The notes: generated by a model not told the origin, from the letters alone. Positions 17,538 through 26,357 are shown, counted from the stretch's first letter. The stretch is 64,000 nucleotides of DNA from Pseudomonas sp. FP198 (GCF_030687895.1 NZ_CP117452.1:5759501-5823500); one strand, 5' to 3'. Numbers and translations are program-made.

Positions 17538-18209
17538 ATGTCGACTTCGCTCGCTGATTGGAAAGGTGTCCCGGCGCCGTTTGCGCGCTTGCTCGAAGGA
17601 CGCTTCATCCGCCTGGAAAAACTCGACCGGGCGCGTCACGCCGACGGATTGTGGCAAGCCCTCGAAGGTCCCGGCGCCGATCCGAAACTCTGGGATTACC
17701 TGCCCTACGGCCCGTTCAAGGAGCGCAGCGGGTTCGATACCTGGCTGAACAACCATGCGGCCAACGTCGATCCGTATTTCTTCAGCGTGATCGACCGCGC
17801 CAGTGGCGACGTGCAAGGTATTCTCAGCCTGATGTCCATCGTGCCGGCCCAAGGCCGTATCGAGATTGGCCATGTCACCTTCGGCGCGCCGATGCAGCGC
17901 TCGCCGAAAAGTACCGAGGCGGTGTACCTGCTGGCGAAAGAGTGTTTCGCCCTGGGCTATCGACGCCTGGAATGGAAATGTAACAACGCCAACGCCCGTT
18001 CCCGGTATGCCGCCGAGCGGCTGGGGTTCACGTTTGAAGGCGTATTTCGCCAGCATATGGTGGTCAAGGGGCAGAACCGCGACACCGCGTGGTATTCGAT
18101 GCTGGACTTGGAATGGCCAGCGATCGGCGCAGCCTTCGAGCGCTGGCTGAGTGAGGAAAACCAAAGCGCGGATGGCCAGGTGCGCAGTCTCGCGCAGTGC
18201 CGAGCCTGA
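17538..18209 (+). CDS. GNAT family N-acetyltransferase, RimJ/RimL-like
   Basis: A 223-residue acetyltransferase 10 bp after the previous one. Motifs of the RimJ/RimL type are present: RFIRLEKLDRARHADGLW at the N-terminus, IEIGHVTFGAPMQRSPKSTEAVYLL in the core, and RLEWKCNNANARSRYAAERLGF, the conserved asparagine-rich acetyl-CoA site. A homologous type is common in proteobacteria as a stand-alone protein whose substrate is not established. AAGGAACGCAGC precedes the ATG. After the stop, 18240-18270 holds a decayed REP-like half site. Confidence 0.9.
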   Translation: MSTSLADWKGVPAPFARLLEGRFIRLEKLDRARHADGLWQALEGPGADPKLWDYLPYGPFKERSGFDTWLNNHAANVDPYFFSVIDRASGDVQGILSLMSIVPAQGRIEIGHVTFGAPMQRSPKSTEAVYLLAKECFALGYRRLEWKCNNANARSRYAAERLGFTFEGVFRQHMVVKGQNRDTAWYSMLDLEWPAIGAAFERWLSEENQSADGQVRSLAQCRA

Positions 18210-18282
18210 CCCTCGGCGCGAACCGCCCGGCGCCCGCGTGACGAAGGCGCTTGCTTCCTCGCCACGGGGCTTGCAGCCAGGG

Positions 18283-19197
18283 TCAGCGCAGTTGCTGTGC
18301 CAACACCGCAATGTGCTCCGGCCCGATGCCGCAACAGCCGCCCAGGTGACTGGCCCCACGCTTGCGCCAGTCTGCCGCCCACCGCAGATAGCCCGGCGGA
18401 TCGAGGTCTTCGCGCAGCGGGTCCAACCCGTCATTGGCTGTCGCTTCCTTGGGCTGCGGCGGGAAGGCGTTGGCGTAGGCACCGATGTGGATTTGCACGC
18501 CCAGGCGCTCGAAGGTTTCGCGCGCCGCGTCGATCGCTGCGCCAATCACCTCGGGCTGGCTGCAATTGAACAGCAGCGTCTCGACCCCCAGCTCCGCCGC
18601 CACTGCCGCGGCGTCCGCCACCGGCTCGCCGGAGCGCAGGCGCGGGACTTCATCGGTGTCTTCGTCTTTCAAGGTAAACGACAGCCAGAACGGCTTGCCG
18701 TCCTTCGGCAGTCCGGCATGAATGGCCCGCGCCTCGACGGTCGAACTCTGGGTCTCGGCCAGCCACAGGTCGACATGGGGCGCCAGGCCAGCAACCAATG
18801 GCGCCAGCAGCTCGCTGGCGCGGGACGCGTCGAACAGATCGGGACGGTAGGAACCGAACAGCGGAGGGAGCGATCCGGCCACCCGCACCGCTTTGCCTGA
18901 AGCCTCCACTGCCCGCCGGGCCAATTCCCCCGCCAATGCCGCCAACGCCTGGCCTTCCTCGGCAAAGCGCGCTTCACCGATATGAAAGGGCACCACGGCG
19001 TAGCTGTTGCTGGTAATCACATCGGCGCCGCTGGCGATATAAGCCGCATGCACTGCCTCCACAGCCTGGGGCGCTTCGCTCAGGGCCAGGGCCGACCACT
19101 CGGGCTGTCGAAACGGCGCACCACGGCGTTGTAGCTCACGGCCCATGCCGCCGTCGAGAATAGTTGTCCTTGCTGCGGCCATATGCGATTCACTCAT
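18283..19197 (-). CDS. Homocysteine S-methyltransferase family protein
   Basis: About 304 residues of the S-methylmethionine/homocysteine methyltransferase (MmuM) fold. TTILDGGMGRELQRRG is the N-terminal signature. The three zinc-binding cysteines are present, one in LLFNCSQPEVI and two in LGGCCGIGPEHI near the end. The enzyme would transfer a methyl group to homocysteine to make methionine. The start is uncertain: ATG at 19197 lies within a 14 bp palindrome, ATG at 19182 and GTG at 19218 are alternatives, and none has a good ribosome binding site. It is divergent from an ABC importer that may bring in the methyl donor. Confidence 0.88.
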   Translation of the reverse strand: MSESHMAAARTTILDGGMGRELQRRGAPFRQPEWSALALSEAPQAVEAVHAAYIASGADVITSNSYAVVPFHIGEARFAEEGQALAALAGELARRAVEASGKAVRVAGSLPPLFGSYRPDLFDASRASELLAPLVAGLAPHVDLWLAETQSSTVEARAIHAGLPKDGKPFWLSFTLKDEDTDEVPRLRSGEPVADAAAVAAELGVETLLFNCSQPEVIGAAIDAARETFERLGVQIHIGAYANAFPPQPKEATANDGLDPLREDLDPPGYLRWAADWRKRGASHLGGCCGIGPEHIAVLAQQLR

Positions 19198-19207
19198 AAG
19201 CTTATGA
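19194..19207. promoter_or_regulatory. Perfect palindrome at the methyltransferase start
   Basis: TCATAAGCTTATGA is a 14 bp perfect palindrome that contains the ATG proposed for the methyltransferase gene. It lies about 90 bp upstream of the divergent importer genes. It could be an operator serving both sides. Confidence 0.4.
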
Positions 19208-19295
19208 AAAATACTCACTATCGGAGTCGTTCTTATAACTATTTAATGCGCACTCTTCCGCCAATCACAACCTATTTTTCAGCCTGGGATTCATC

Positions 19296-20117
19296 GTGAA
19301 ATTACCTCTACCGCTTGCCCTGGGCTTGACGCTGCTGGCCGCTTCCTCATCGATCCTTGCCGGCACCACGCTGGATCGTATCGAGCAGAAAAAAGAACTG
19401 GTCGGCGTGTTGATGGAAAGCTACCCGCCCTTCTCTTTTCTCAATGACCAGAATCAGCTCGACGGTTTCGACGTGGACGTCGCCAAGGCCGTCGCGCAAA
19501 AACTTGGGGTCAAGCTGCGCTTGGAAACGCCCTCGTGGGATGTGATCGCGGCCGGCCATTGGAGTGGCCGCTACGACATCTGCATCTGCTCAATGACACC
19601 GAGCAAGGCCCGCGCCGAAGTGTTCGATTTTCCGGTGCAGTACTACGCCTCGCCCGCGGTGATCGTGGTCAACGCCAAGGACGACAGCATCCATGGCGCC
19701 AAGGACTTGAGCGGCAAGAAAGTCGGCCTCACCAGCGCCTCCAGCTACGAAAGCTACCTGAACAAGAACCTGGTGATCGAAGGCGCCGAGGATACCCAGC
19801 TGAGCTACCCGTTCGAGGATGTGCAGATCGCGCCATACGATACCGACAACGTGGCGTTCCAGGACCTGGGCCTCGGCGCCGGGGTTCGGCTGGATGCGGT
19901 GCTGACCAACCTGGTGACCGCGCAGCCACGCCTGACCGAAGACAAGCGCTTCAAACTGGCCGGCGAGCCGCTGTATTCAGAGCCGAATTCGGTTGCCATC
20001 GAGAAAGGCGACGCCGAGTGGAACAGCAAGGTGCGTGAAGTCTTTGCCCAACTGAAGCAGGACGGCACCCTGAGCAAGCTTTCGCAAAAATGGATCGGTG
20101 CCGACATCAGCCAATGA
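19296..20117 (+). CDS. Amino-acid-type ABC transporter periplasmic binding protein
   Basis: A 273-residue class 3 periplasmic binding protein. MKLPLPLALGLTLLAASSSI followed by LAG is a signal peptide. The mature part has LVGVLMESYPPFSFLND (the GxxxxxPPFSF ligand site), GFDVDVAKAVAQKLGV, and CICSMTPSKARAEVFDF. This family binds amino acids or related cations. It overlaps the permease gene by an ATGA junction. A homocysteine methyltransferase gene is divergent, so methionine, S-methylmethionine or a related compound is a reasonable but unproven ligand. Confidence 0.92.
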   Translation: MKLPLPLALGLTLLAASSSILAGTTLDRIEQKKELVGVLMESYPPFSFLNDQNQLDGFDVDVAKAVAQKLGVKLRLETPSWDVIAAGHWSGRYDICICSMTPSKARAEVFDFPVQYYASPAVIVVNAKDDSIHGAKDLSGKKVGLTSASSYESYLNKNLVIEGAEDTQLSYPFEDVQIAPYDTDNVAFQDLGLGAGVRLDAVLTNLVTAQPRLTEDKRFKLAGEPLYSEPNSVAIEKGDAEWNSKVREVFAQLKQDGTLSKLSQKWIGADISQ

Positions 20118-20950
20118 GTTCTTTTCCGCCCCCTATCCAGCCACCGCCACCGGTGGCTGAGTCGCGCCTGCAAAAAATCTTCGGTTTTCGCACACGGCTG
20201 TATCTGACCTGGGCCGCGATGCTGGTGCTGTTCGCCAGTTTCTTCCTGAGTTTCGACCTGAAGTTCTCGATCATCCTCGACAAACTGCCAAACCTGCTGG
20301 GCGTGCACCTGGCGCCCAACGGCTTTCTGCAGGGCGCGGTGCTGACACTGTTCCTGTGCCTGTGCTCCATCGTCGCCTCGTCACTGCTGGGTTTCATCGC
20401 CGCGCTGGCACGCTTGTCCAGCAGCGCGGTGGCGTTCGGCATCGCCAGCTTCTACGCGTCGTTCTTTCGTGGCACGCCGCTGTTGATCCAGATCCTGCTG
20501 ATCTACCTGGGCCTGCCGCAACTGGGCGTGGTCCCGGGCGCCATCGCTGCGGGAATCATCGCCCTGTCACTCAACTACGGTGCCTACCTGAGTGAGATTT
20601 TCCGCGCCGGGATCCTCGGCGTGCCTCACGGCCAACGAGAAGCCTCCCTCGCCCTGGGCATGGGTGAAACGGTGATCTTCTGGCGCGTCACCCTGCCCCA
20701 GGCCATGCGTACCATCATCCCGCCGACCACCAACCAGTTCATCTCGATGCTCAAGGATTCTTCGCTGATCTCGGTGATGGGGGTCTGGGAGGTGATGTTT
20801 CTGGCGCAGTCCTATGGTCGTTCCAGCTATCGGTATATCGAGATGCTGACTACGGCGGCGGTTATCTATTGGTTGATGTCCATTGTGTTGGAGCTGATTC
20901 AGGCGCGGATGGAGCGGCATTATGGGAAGGCTTATCTGCATAACCGCTGA
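20114..20950 (+). CDS. Amino-acid-type ABC transporter permease
   Basis: A 278-residue HisMQ-type inner-membrane permease. A proline-rich N-terminus (PPPIQPPPPVAES) precedes five or six helices. The cytoplasmic EAA loop is clear in GQREASLALGMGETVIFWRVT, and GTPLLIQILLIYLGLPQLG is typical of the family. ATG overlaps the stop of the binding protein gene. No ATP-binding gene follows before the repeat region, which is unusual for this importer class: the system must borrow an ATPase or has lost it. Confidence 0.92.
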   Translation: MSSFPPPIQPPPPVAESRLQKIFGFRTRLYLTWAAMLVLFASFFLSFDLKFSIILDKLPNLLGVHLAPNGFLQGAVLTLFLCLCSIVASSLLGFIAALARLSSSAVAFGIASFYASFFRGTPLLIQILLIYLGLPQLGVVPGAIAAGIIALSLNYGAYLSEIFRAGILGVPHGQREASLALGMGETVIFWRVTLPQAMRTIIPPTTNQFISMLKDSSLISVMGVWEVMFLAQSYGRSSYRYIEMLTTAAVIYWLMSIVLELIQARMERHYGKAYLHNR

Positions 20951-20997
20951 GCTGTTGCTGGGGTTTGCAGGGGTGGTGCGTACTCTTAGGGGATGGT

Positions 20998-21262
20998 GTA
21001 CATATCCGTTGCTGCGGTCACGGCTGCTTGGGGTTCCGCCCTTACGGCGGCTCACTTTTGGAAGAGCGCCAAAAGTAAGCAAAAGCGCTTTGCCCCACCA
21101 CTCGGCACCTCGCCTGGGCTCGGTGTGCCCTCACTCCGGCATTGCTCCGTGGGCCGCCGCGAAGGGCCATCCATGGCCCAGCGCGGCTAACCCGGCATCC
21201 ATGCCGGGTTGCCCACTGCGCAATGCCTGCGTTCGGCCAGCGTGGTTAATGGGGCGCTGAGA
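20998..21262. repeat. Multi-hairpin intergenic repeat element
   Basis: This stretch is built of successive short palindromes: CCGCCCTTACGGCGG, TTTTGGAAGAGCGCCAAAA, GGCCATCCATGGCC and AACCCGGCATCCATGCCGGGTT-like (22 bp, two perfect arms), ending near TTAATGGGGCGC. I recall similar blocks repeated many times in Pseudomonas genomes and sometimes mis-annotated as small proteins. No frame here is convincing as a gene. It follows the orphan permease gene. Confidence 0.7.
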
Positions 21263-21334
21263 TCAGAATCAAAAGCAGAGCAACAGCAGGAGCAGGAGCA
21301 GGCACGTGCCAGCACTTGCGCAACTGACCCACCG

Positions 21335-21430
21335 CCTTCGCGAGCAGGCTCGCTCCCACACTGAACCTTCGACAGACCCAGACCTCACGGCATACAGGGA
21401 TTCCTGTGGGAGCGAGCCTGCTCGCGAAGG
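21335..21430. repeat. Inverted REP pair, opposite orientation
   Basis: CCTTCGCGAGCAGGCTCGCT leads into CCCACA, and the reverse complement returns at the right end. The arms run in the opposite order to the other pairs and carry the AGGCT variant instead of AAGCT. Confidence 0.9.
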
Positions 21431-21493
21431 GGCCGGACCATTCAAAGTCATCAGTCCCAATCCTAAGGTTCCTCCAACTCTGCAGCTTAGGGG

Positions 21494-21814
21494 TTAGACG
21501 GGAAGATCTGCCTGATGTACAGCAGAATCGCTAGCAGGTGAGGATTGGGGATCACCTCCACCGATACTCCACCCCAACACTTCCAATGCATCACATCCGT
21601 CCTGTAACAACAGATGTGCGGCGTTGGCGAAATGCTCCAGGTCATAACCCTCGGCGTTTTTCATGCAGAGACAGGAAACACTGTTGAGTAAGTCGCGAGC
21701 GGCTTTGATGCGGTGCGCAGCGGTATCCGGAAGATCGGAGGCCCCAGCTTCTGTGTCGATAAACAGTGTGGGGCCGACGCTGGTATTGGCTTGAAGGGGG
21801 TGGTACTTGGTCAT
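21494..21814 (-). CDS. DUF6124 family small protein
   Basis: A 106-residue cytoplasmic protein resembling the Pseudomonas-specific DUF6124 group: a flexible N-terminus, then AAHRIKAARDLLNSVSCLC and a helix with LEHFANAAHLLLQDGCDALEVL. ATG at 21814 follows AAGAGAGCAAAAACCG. An ATG at 21847 would add 11 residues and lacks a site. It lies in an AT-richer accessory stretch beside repeats. These proteins often occur in several copies per genome. Their function is unknown to me. Confidence 0.65.
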   Translation of the reverse strand: MTKYHPLQANTSVGPTLFIDTEAGASDLPDTAAHRIKAARDLLNSVSCLCMKNAEGYDLEHFANAAHLLLQDGCDALEVLGWSIGGGDPQSSPASDSAVHQADLPV

Positions 21815-21833
21815 CGGTTTTTGCTCTCTTGAG

Positions 21834-22055
21834 TCAGGAGCTACCACCGTTCGCGGCTAAACGAATATCGGTGGCAGCTGTACGCGGGTTAGCCGACCGG
21901 ACAAGAGAACCCGGCACACCCGAAGATGTCCCCCGCACAGCCGCCATAAATGTAAAAACACAGGCAGCAAAAAGCGCCGCCATTGGGGGCGCTCGTGCAA
22001 TCTTGTTCAAGCAGTTGATCAATTGCGCTTTCAGAGGGAGCGCGTCTCTTCTCAT
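21834..22055 (-). CDS. Possible small ORF upstream of the DUF6124 gene
   Basis: A 73-codon frame with ARAPPMAALFAACVFTFMAA, one hydrophobic segment, then GTSSGVPGSLVRSANPRTAA. I have a weak memory of similar short sequences beside DUF6124 genes and in phage-related contexts in Pseudomonas. There is no clear ribosome binding site. It may be a decayed or non-coding conserved element. The remaining sequence between 22056 and 22328 shows no gene. Confidence 0.25.
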   Translation of the reverse strand: MRRDALPLKAQLINCLNKIARAPPMAALFAACVFTFMAAVRGTSSGVPGSLVRSANPRTAATDIRLAANGGSS

Positions 22056-22328
22056 CCCAAGGACCTAAACAAGCCTTCCGAACACGACGATTGCCCGCAA
22101 AAAGCCGCTATCCCTCAACGGCCGAAAGCACAGAGTGTGGCCGATGAACAACTTCAGATGTCGATCAAACAGAAAGGCCCGTAAGAGCTGTAGGGCAAAG
22201 CTGCGAACCCTGAAATCCAACCAGACGACGCGCTGATCGCGGCACGAACAGCCTACAGATTCCATCCGCCAAATCCTGTCTGCGGCGAGAACATGGCTGG
22301 CATCGCCATCCAGAGGGAATTTCTAAAG

Positions 22329-22354
22329 TGCGATCTCATCCATGAGAGATCGCA
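22329..22354 (+). promoter_or_regulatory. Hairpin covering the autotransporter ribosome binding site
   Basis: TGCGATCTC pairs perfectly with GAGATCGCA around an 8 nt loop, ending 4 nt before the ATG at 22359. The only Shine-Dalgarno-like bases (GAGA) are inside the right arm, so folding would hide them from the ribosome. Confidence 0.6.
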
Positions 22355-22358
22355 TTCG

Positions 22359-24473
22359 ATGCCTACCAAACATGTATTCCTGCCCCAACATCTCGCACTG
22401 GCGATCGCCTTGGCACTGGGTTGTGTCGAGTCTTCGATAGCTCAGTCAGTTGCCGGAGAAACCCTCCCCTTGGAAACAACAGCCGAGATGCAGGCTCGTC
22501 TCAAGGCGTTCATGGCACCAACAGCAGATATAAAGCGCGACAACGTGACGACCGTTCGCGAAGACGCCTTATTGAAGGACGGCAGCGACGATCTGGTGAT
22601 GGTCAGCAAGCAAGGCAGACTCTTCGGGCTCTCTGACGGCGGCGGCGGAGCCAATGTCTTGCAGCTGGATACCCAGGGAGGCGAATTAGGCGAAATACGC
22701 AATTTCCAGGATGTGTATTTGAAGCAAGGCGAATGGTCGAACAGCGATCGTCTCGACGCAAATAGCCTGGTCGACTCGAAGGCCAGATTACTCAACAGCG
22801 GTCATATCAACGGCGCGGTGCACGTTCTTGGCAAGCTCACCAACCAAGGCACGGTCACCGGACCTGTCTTCGTGGGAAAAAAAGCCCGCTTCAACGGCAA
22901 CGGGACGGTCGATACGCTGGACGTGGCGGGCACCCTGGGAGTCGGCCCCGCAACGGGAGCCCCTTCGGTGACGAATGATCTGAAGTTTTCCAAGAGCGCG
23001 ACGCTGGTTTACGCAATCGACGCCGAGAAAGGCAGCAGCACAATCAAGGTCGGCGGCACCGCTACGTTGGGCAATGCGACTCTGAAGATCCCCTCCGTAC
23101 CGGGTGAGTTCGTCGACACAAACAGACGCATCGTGATCGAGGCGGAAAAGATTGAAGGGACATTCGGCAAGGTCGTCGATGAACTCGCCTTTTTGACGGC
23201 CACACCTGACTACACCCTGGAAAAACAGGTAGGGCTTACCTTCAAGCGCAACGATGCCCCACTGGGACAGGCAGCCACCTCCGCCAACGCGCTCGAATTC
23301 GTGGAGGCCCTTCAACAGCCGGAACCGGTCAACCCTGCGCAGCCCGAACCCGGCATCGTGGCACCTGTTGCACAATCGCCTGCCGCCGAGCAGCAAGCCA
23401 ATCGTGCAACGTCAGAGCCCACCGCATCACCCGCGGTTGTTGCCAGCGCCGAGGCCAAGCCTGCCCCCAAACCCAACGTCGCCATCAACGCCCTGCTTGG
23501 CACCAACATGGCCACTGCCGCCGATGCCATCGACCAACTGGGCGGCTACGACACTGCAGATCTAGGCAACGCCACCCTGAGCAGCGTCGCACCGATCAGC
23601 TCGGGAATGCTTTCCGCCATGGGCCGGGACAATCCGGTGGGCGAACATGCCAACGGCCAAGTCTGGGTCCAGGCCATCGGCAACAGCGGTAGCCTCGCCA
23701 AGGAATTGGGCAGCTATGCCCTCAAGCATTCGACCAAGGGTCTTGTGCTGGGAACCGATTGGGCTGTCAGCTCCAATTGGCGGTTGGGCGTCATTGGCAG
23801 CAAGACCCAGACACGACTGGACAGCTATCAATTCAACGGCGCGCTCGACAGTTGGCTCGTGGGCGCCTACGCCGTGCGCCAGGAAGGACCGCTGGCCCTG
23901 CGCCTGGGTGCCGTTTATGGTAGCCATGACGGTAACACCGAGCGCCATGTCGCGTTCAATGGTTTCAGGGATCGCCTCAAAGGTCGTTACGACGCCACGA
24001 CGCAACAGGTCTTCGGACAGGTCGGCTACAACCTGGACGTCGGACAGTTCGATATAGAGCCCTACGTCCAATTGGGTTACCAACGCTACCAACGCGACGC
24101 CTATGTAGAAAAAGGTGGCGATGCCGCGTTGCGATACCACGACCAGGCCCAAGAACACTACAGCAGCGACCTCGGCCTGCGCCTCGCTCGCCCTTTTGTG
24201 TTCGACCAAGGCATGCGGTTGACGCCGCGCGTCGACGTCGGCTGGAAGCACCTATACGGCGACATCAGGGGCAGCTCCCATCAGCACTTGGTTAACGGCG
24301 GCAATACCTACACCATCAAAGGCGTCGAACTGGACCGTGACAGCTTGCTCTGGCAGGCAGGGCTAGATTTTGCCGTATCGCCACGTCATACCCTGGGACT
24401 GAATTACAACGGTGAAACGGGCCAGGACAACCGTAACGGTGCGTTGACCGCACAATGGCGAATGACGTTCTGA
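22359..24473 (+). CDS. Type V autotransporter with C-terminal beta-barrel
   Basis: A 704-residue autotransporter. MPTKHVFLPQHLALAIALAL begins the signal peptide, cleaved near SIAQS. Residues about 60-300 form a short passenger with beta-helix-like repeats (LLNSGHINGAVHVLGKLTNQ). A Pro/Ala/Glu-rich linker follows at about 320-375. Residues about 430-704 are the outer-membrane barrel, with WVQAIGNSGSLAK at its entry and the terminal phenylalanine in QWRMTF. No protease triad or known adhesin domain is evident. Base composition is less GC-rich than its neighbours, and repeats lie upstream, which suggests transfer. Expression may be limited by the leader hairpin. Confidence 0.88.
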   Translation: MPTKHVFLPQHLALAIALALGCVESSIAQSVAGETLPLETTAEMQARLKAFMAPTADIKRDNVTTVREDALLKDGSDDLVMVSKQGRLFGLSDGGGGANVLQLDTQGGELGEIRNFQDVYLKQGEWSNSDRLDANSLVDSKARLLNSGHINGAVHVLGKLTNQGTVTGPVFVGKKARFNGNGTVDTLDVAGTLGVGPATGAPSVTNDLKFSKSATLVYAIDAEKGSSTIKVGGTATLGNATLKIPSVPGEFVDTNRRIVIEAEKIEGTFGKVVDELAFLTATPDYTLEKQVGLTFKRNDAPLGQAATSANALEFVEALQQPEPVNPAQPEPGIVAPVAQSPAAEQQANRATSEPTASPAVVASAEAKPAPKPNVAINALLGTNMATAADAIDQLGGYDTADLGNATLSSVAPISSGMLSAMGRDNPVGEHANGQVWVQAIGNSGSLAKELGSYALKHSTKGLVLGTDWAVSSNWRLGVIGSKTQTRLDSYQFNGALDSWLVGAYAVRQEGPLALRLGAVYGSHDGNTERHVAFNGFRDRLKGRYDATTQQVFGQVGYNLDVGQFDIEPYVQLGYQRYQRDAYVEKGGDAALRYHDQAQEHYSSDLGLRLARPFVFDQGMRLTPRVDVGWKHLYGDIRGSSHQHLVNGGNTYTIKGVELDRDSLLWQAGLDFAVSPRHTLGLNYNGETGQDNRNGALTAQWRMTF

Positions 24474-24478
24474 CGGGC

Positions 24479-24505
24479 AAAAAAAAGGGGAGCACCTGCT
24501 CCCCC
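24479..24505 (-). terminator. Intrinsic terminator of the pyruvate carboxylase operon
   Basis: On the minus strand GGGGAGC/GCTCCCC forms a 7 bp stem with a 4 nt loop, followed by eight T residues. It lies 32 bp past the pycB stop and only 6 bp past the convergent autotransporter stop. Confidence 0.92.
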
Positions 24506-24536
24506 GAGGTAAAACGTTGCATCGAGACTGTTTGGA

Positions 24537-26345
24537 TCAGCCTTCGATTTCGACCAGGATTTCGCCCGGATTGACCCGGTCGCCCTTGGCGACATGAATG
24601 GCCGTGACCTTGCCCGGGATGGCTGCCTGGACTTCGGTCTCCATTTTCATGGCTTCGGTAATCAACACGGCTTGGCCGGCTTTCACCACATCGCCTTCCT
24701 TGACCAGCACATCGACGATGTTGCCCGGCATGGTGGTGCTGACGTGGCCTGGCGCAGTGGCTTGCTTGCGCTTGCTGCTGCCGCCACTGACAAATTCGTT
24801 GAGCGGTTCGAACACGACCTCTTCCGGCATGCCGTCGATGGACAGATAGAAATGACGCTTGCCTTCGGCCTTGACGCCCACCCCGGTAATATCGACGCGG
24901 TAGGTTTCGCCGTGGACGTCAATGACGAACTCGGTCGGTACACCCTCGCCGCCCGCGGAACTCACGCTGCCGGCTTCCGGAATCGGCAGCAGGACTTCAG
25001 GGGTCAAGGTGCCCGCTTCGCGTTCTTCGAGGAACTTGCGACCGATGTCCGGGAACATCGCATAGGTCAGCACGTCCTCCTCGGATTTGGCCAAGGCGCC
25101 GATCTCGCCACGCAGCCGGGTCATCTCCGGCTTGAGCAGGTCGGCAGGCCGTACGTCGATCACCTCTTCACTGCCGATGGCCTGGCGGCGCAGCTTCTCG
25201 TTCACCGCACCTGGCGCCTTGCCGTAGCCGCCTTGCAGATAGAGCTTCACCTCGTTGGTGATGGTCTTGTAGCGCTCGCCGGCCAACACGTTGAAGAATG
25301 CCTGGGTGCCGACGATCTGCGAGGTCGGGGTTACCAGCGGCGGGAAGCCGAGGTCTTCGCGCACGCGTGGGATTTCCGCCAGTACTTCGTTCATGCGGTT
25401 GAGTGCGCCCTGCTCTTTCAACTGGTTGGCCAGGTTGGAAATCATTCCGCCTGGTACCTGGTTGACCTGGACGCGGGTATCCACCGCGGTGAATTCGCTT
25501 TCGAACTGGTGGTACTTCTTGCGCACAGCGTAGAAATACAGGCCGATTTCCTGCAGCAGTTCCAGGTCCAGGCCGGTGTCGAACTCGCTGCCCTTGAGGG
25601 CGGCTACCATCGATTCGGTACCCGGATGGCTGGTGCCCCAGGCGAAGCTGGAAATTGCCGTATCGATGTGGTCGGCGCCGTTCTCGACAGCCTTGAGCTG
25701 GCACATCGCGGCGAGGCCGGCGGTGTCATGGGAGTGGATGAATACCGGCAAGGATTGCTCGGCCTTCAGCGCCTTGACCAGTTCGCCAGTGGCATAAGGA
25801 GTCAGCAGGCCGGCCATGTCCTTGATCGCCACCGAGTCGCAGCCCATGGCCTCCATCTGCTTGGCCTGGGCCACAAAGGCTTCGATGGTGTGCACCGGGC
25901 TGGTGGTGTAGGCGATGGTGCCTTGGGCATGCTTGCCGGCAGCCTTCACCGCTTCGATGGCGACGCGCAGGTTACGCACGTCGTTCATCGCGTCGAAAAT
26001 ACGGAACACGTCGATACCGTTTACCGCGGCCTTGGCGACGAACGCCTTGACCACGTCATCGCTGTAATGGCGATAGCCGAGCAGGTTCTGGCCGCGCAGC
26101 AGCATCTGCAAGCGAGTGTTGGGCAGCGCTGCGCGCAGTTGGCGCAGGCGCTCCCACGGATCTTCTTTCAGAAAGCGCACGCAGGCGTCGAAGGTGGCGC
26201 CGCCCCAGACTTCCAGCGACCAGTAGCCGACTTTGTCGAGCTTGTCGCAGATCGGCAGCATGTCTTCGGTACGCATGCGGGTGGCGAGCAGCGATTGATG
26301 GGCGTCGCGCAGGATTGTGTCGGTAACGTGGATCTTCTTGGACAT
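24537..26345 (-). CDS. pycB: Pyruvate carboxylase subunit B / oxaloacetate decarboxylase alpha-type
   Basis: A 602-residue biotin protein. The N-terminal carboxyltransferase TIM barrel starts TDTILRDAHQSLLATRM, with SVAIKDMAGLLTPY and FIHSHDTAGLA carrying metal and lysine sites. The C-terminal biotinyl domain has the EAMKMETE attachment lysine. With the adjacent biotin carboxylase it makes a two-subunit pyruvate carboxylase forming oxaloacetate, the anaplerotic reaction. It is often mis-annotated as a sodium pump subunit, but no membrane subunits are here. The start at 26345 has AAGGA at 9 bp spacing; the ATG at 26351 is too close to it. Confidence 0.95.
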   Translation of the reverse strand: MSKKIHVTDTILRDAHQSLLATRMRTEDMLPICDKLDKVGYWSLEVWGGATFDACVRFLKEDPWERLRQLRAALPNTRLQMLLRGQNLLGYRHYSDDVVKAFVAKAAVNGIDVFRIFDAMNDVRNLRVAIEAVKAAGKHAQGTIAYTTSPVHTIEAFVAQAKQMEAMGCDSVAIKDMAGLLTPYATGELVKALKAEQSLPVFIHSHDTAGLAAMCQLKAVENGADHIDTAISSFAWGTSHPGTESMVAALKGSEFDTGLDLELLQEIGLYFYAVRKKYHQFESEFTAVDTRVQVNQVPGGMISNLANQLKEQGALNRMNEVLAEIPRVREDLGFPPLVTPTSQIVGTQAFFNVLAGERYKTITNEVKLYLQGGYGKAPGAVNEKLRRQAIGSEEVIDVRPADLLKPEMTRLRGEIGALAKSEEDVLTYAMFPDIGRKFLEEREAGTLTPEVLLPIPEAGSVSSAGGEGVPTEFVIDVHGETYRVDITGVGVKAEGKRHFYLSIDGMPEEVVFEPLNEFVSGGSSKRKQATAPGHVSTTMPGNIVDVLVKEGDVVKAGQAVLITEAMKMETEVQAAIPGKVTAIHVAKGDRVNPGEILVEIEG

Positions 26346-26357
26346 TATCATGATTCC

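Noticed and set aside
24537..26345. Sodium-pumping oxaloacetate decarboxylase
   Set aside because: The beta and gamma membrane subunits are absent, while a biotin carboxylase subunit is adjacent, so a pyruvate carboxylase is the better call.
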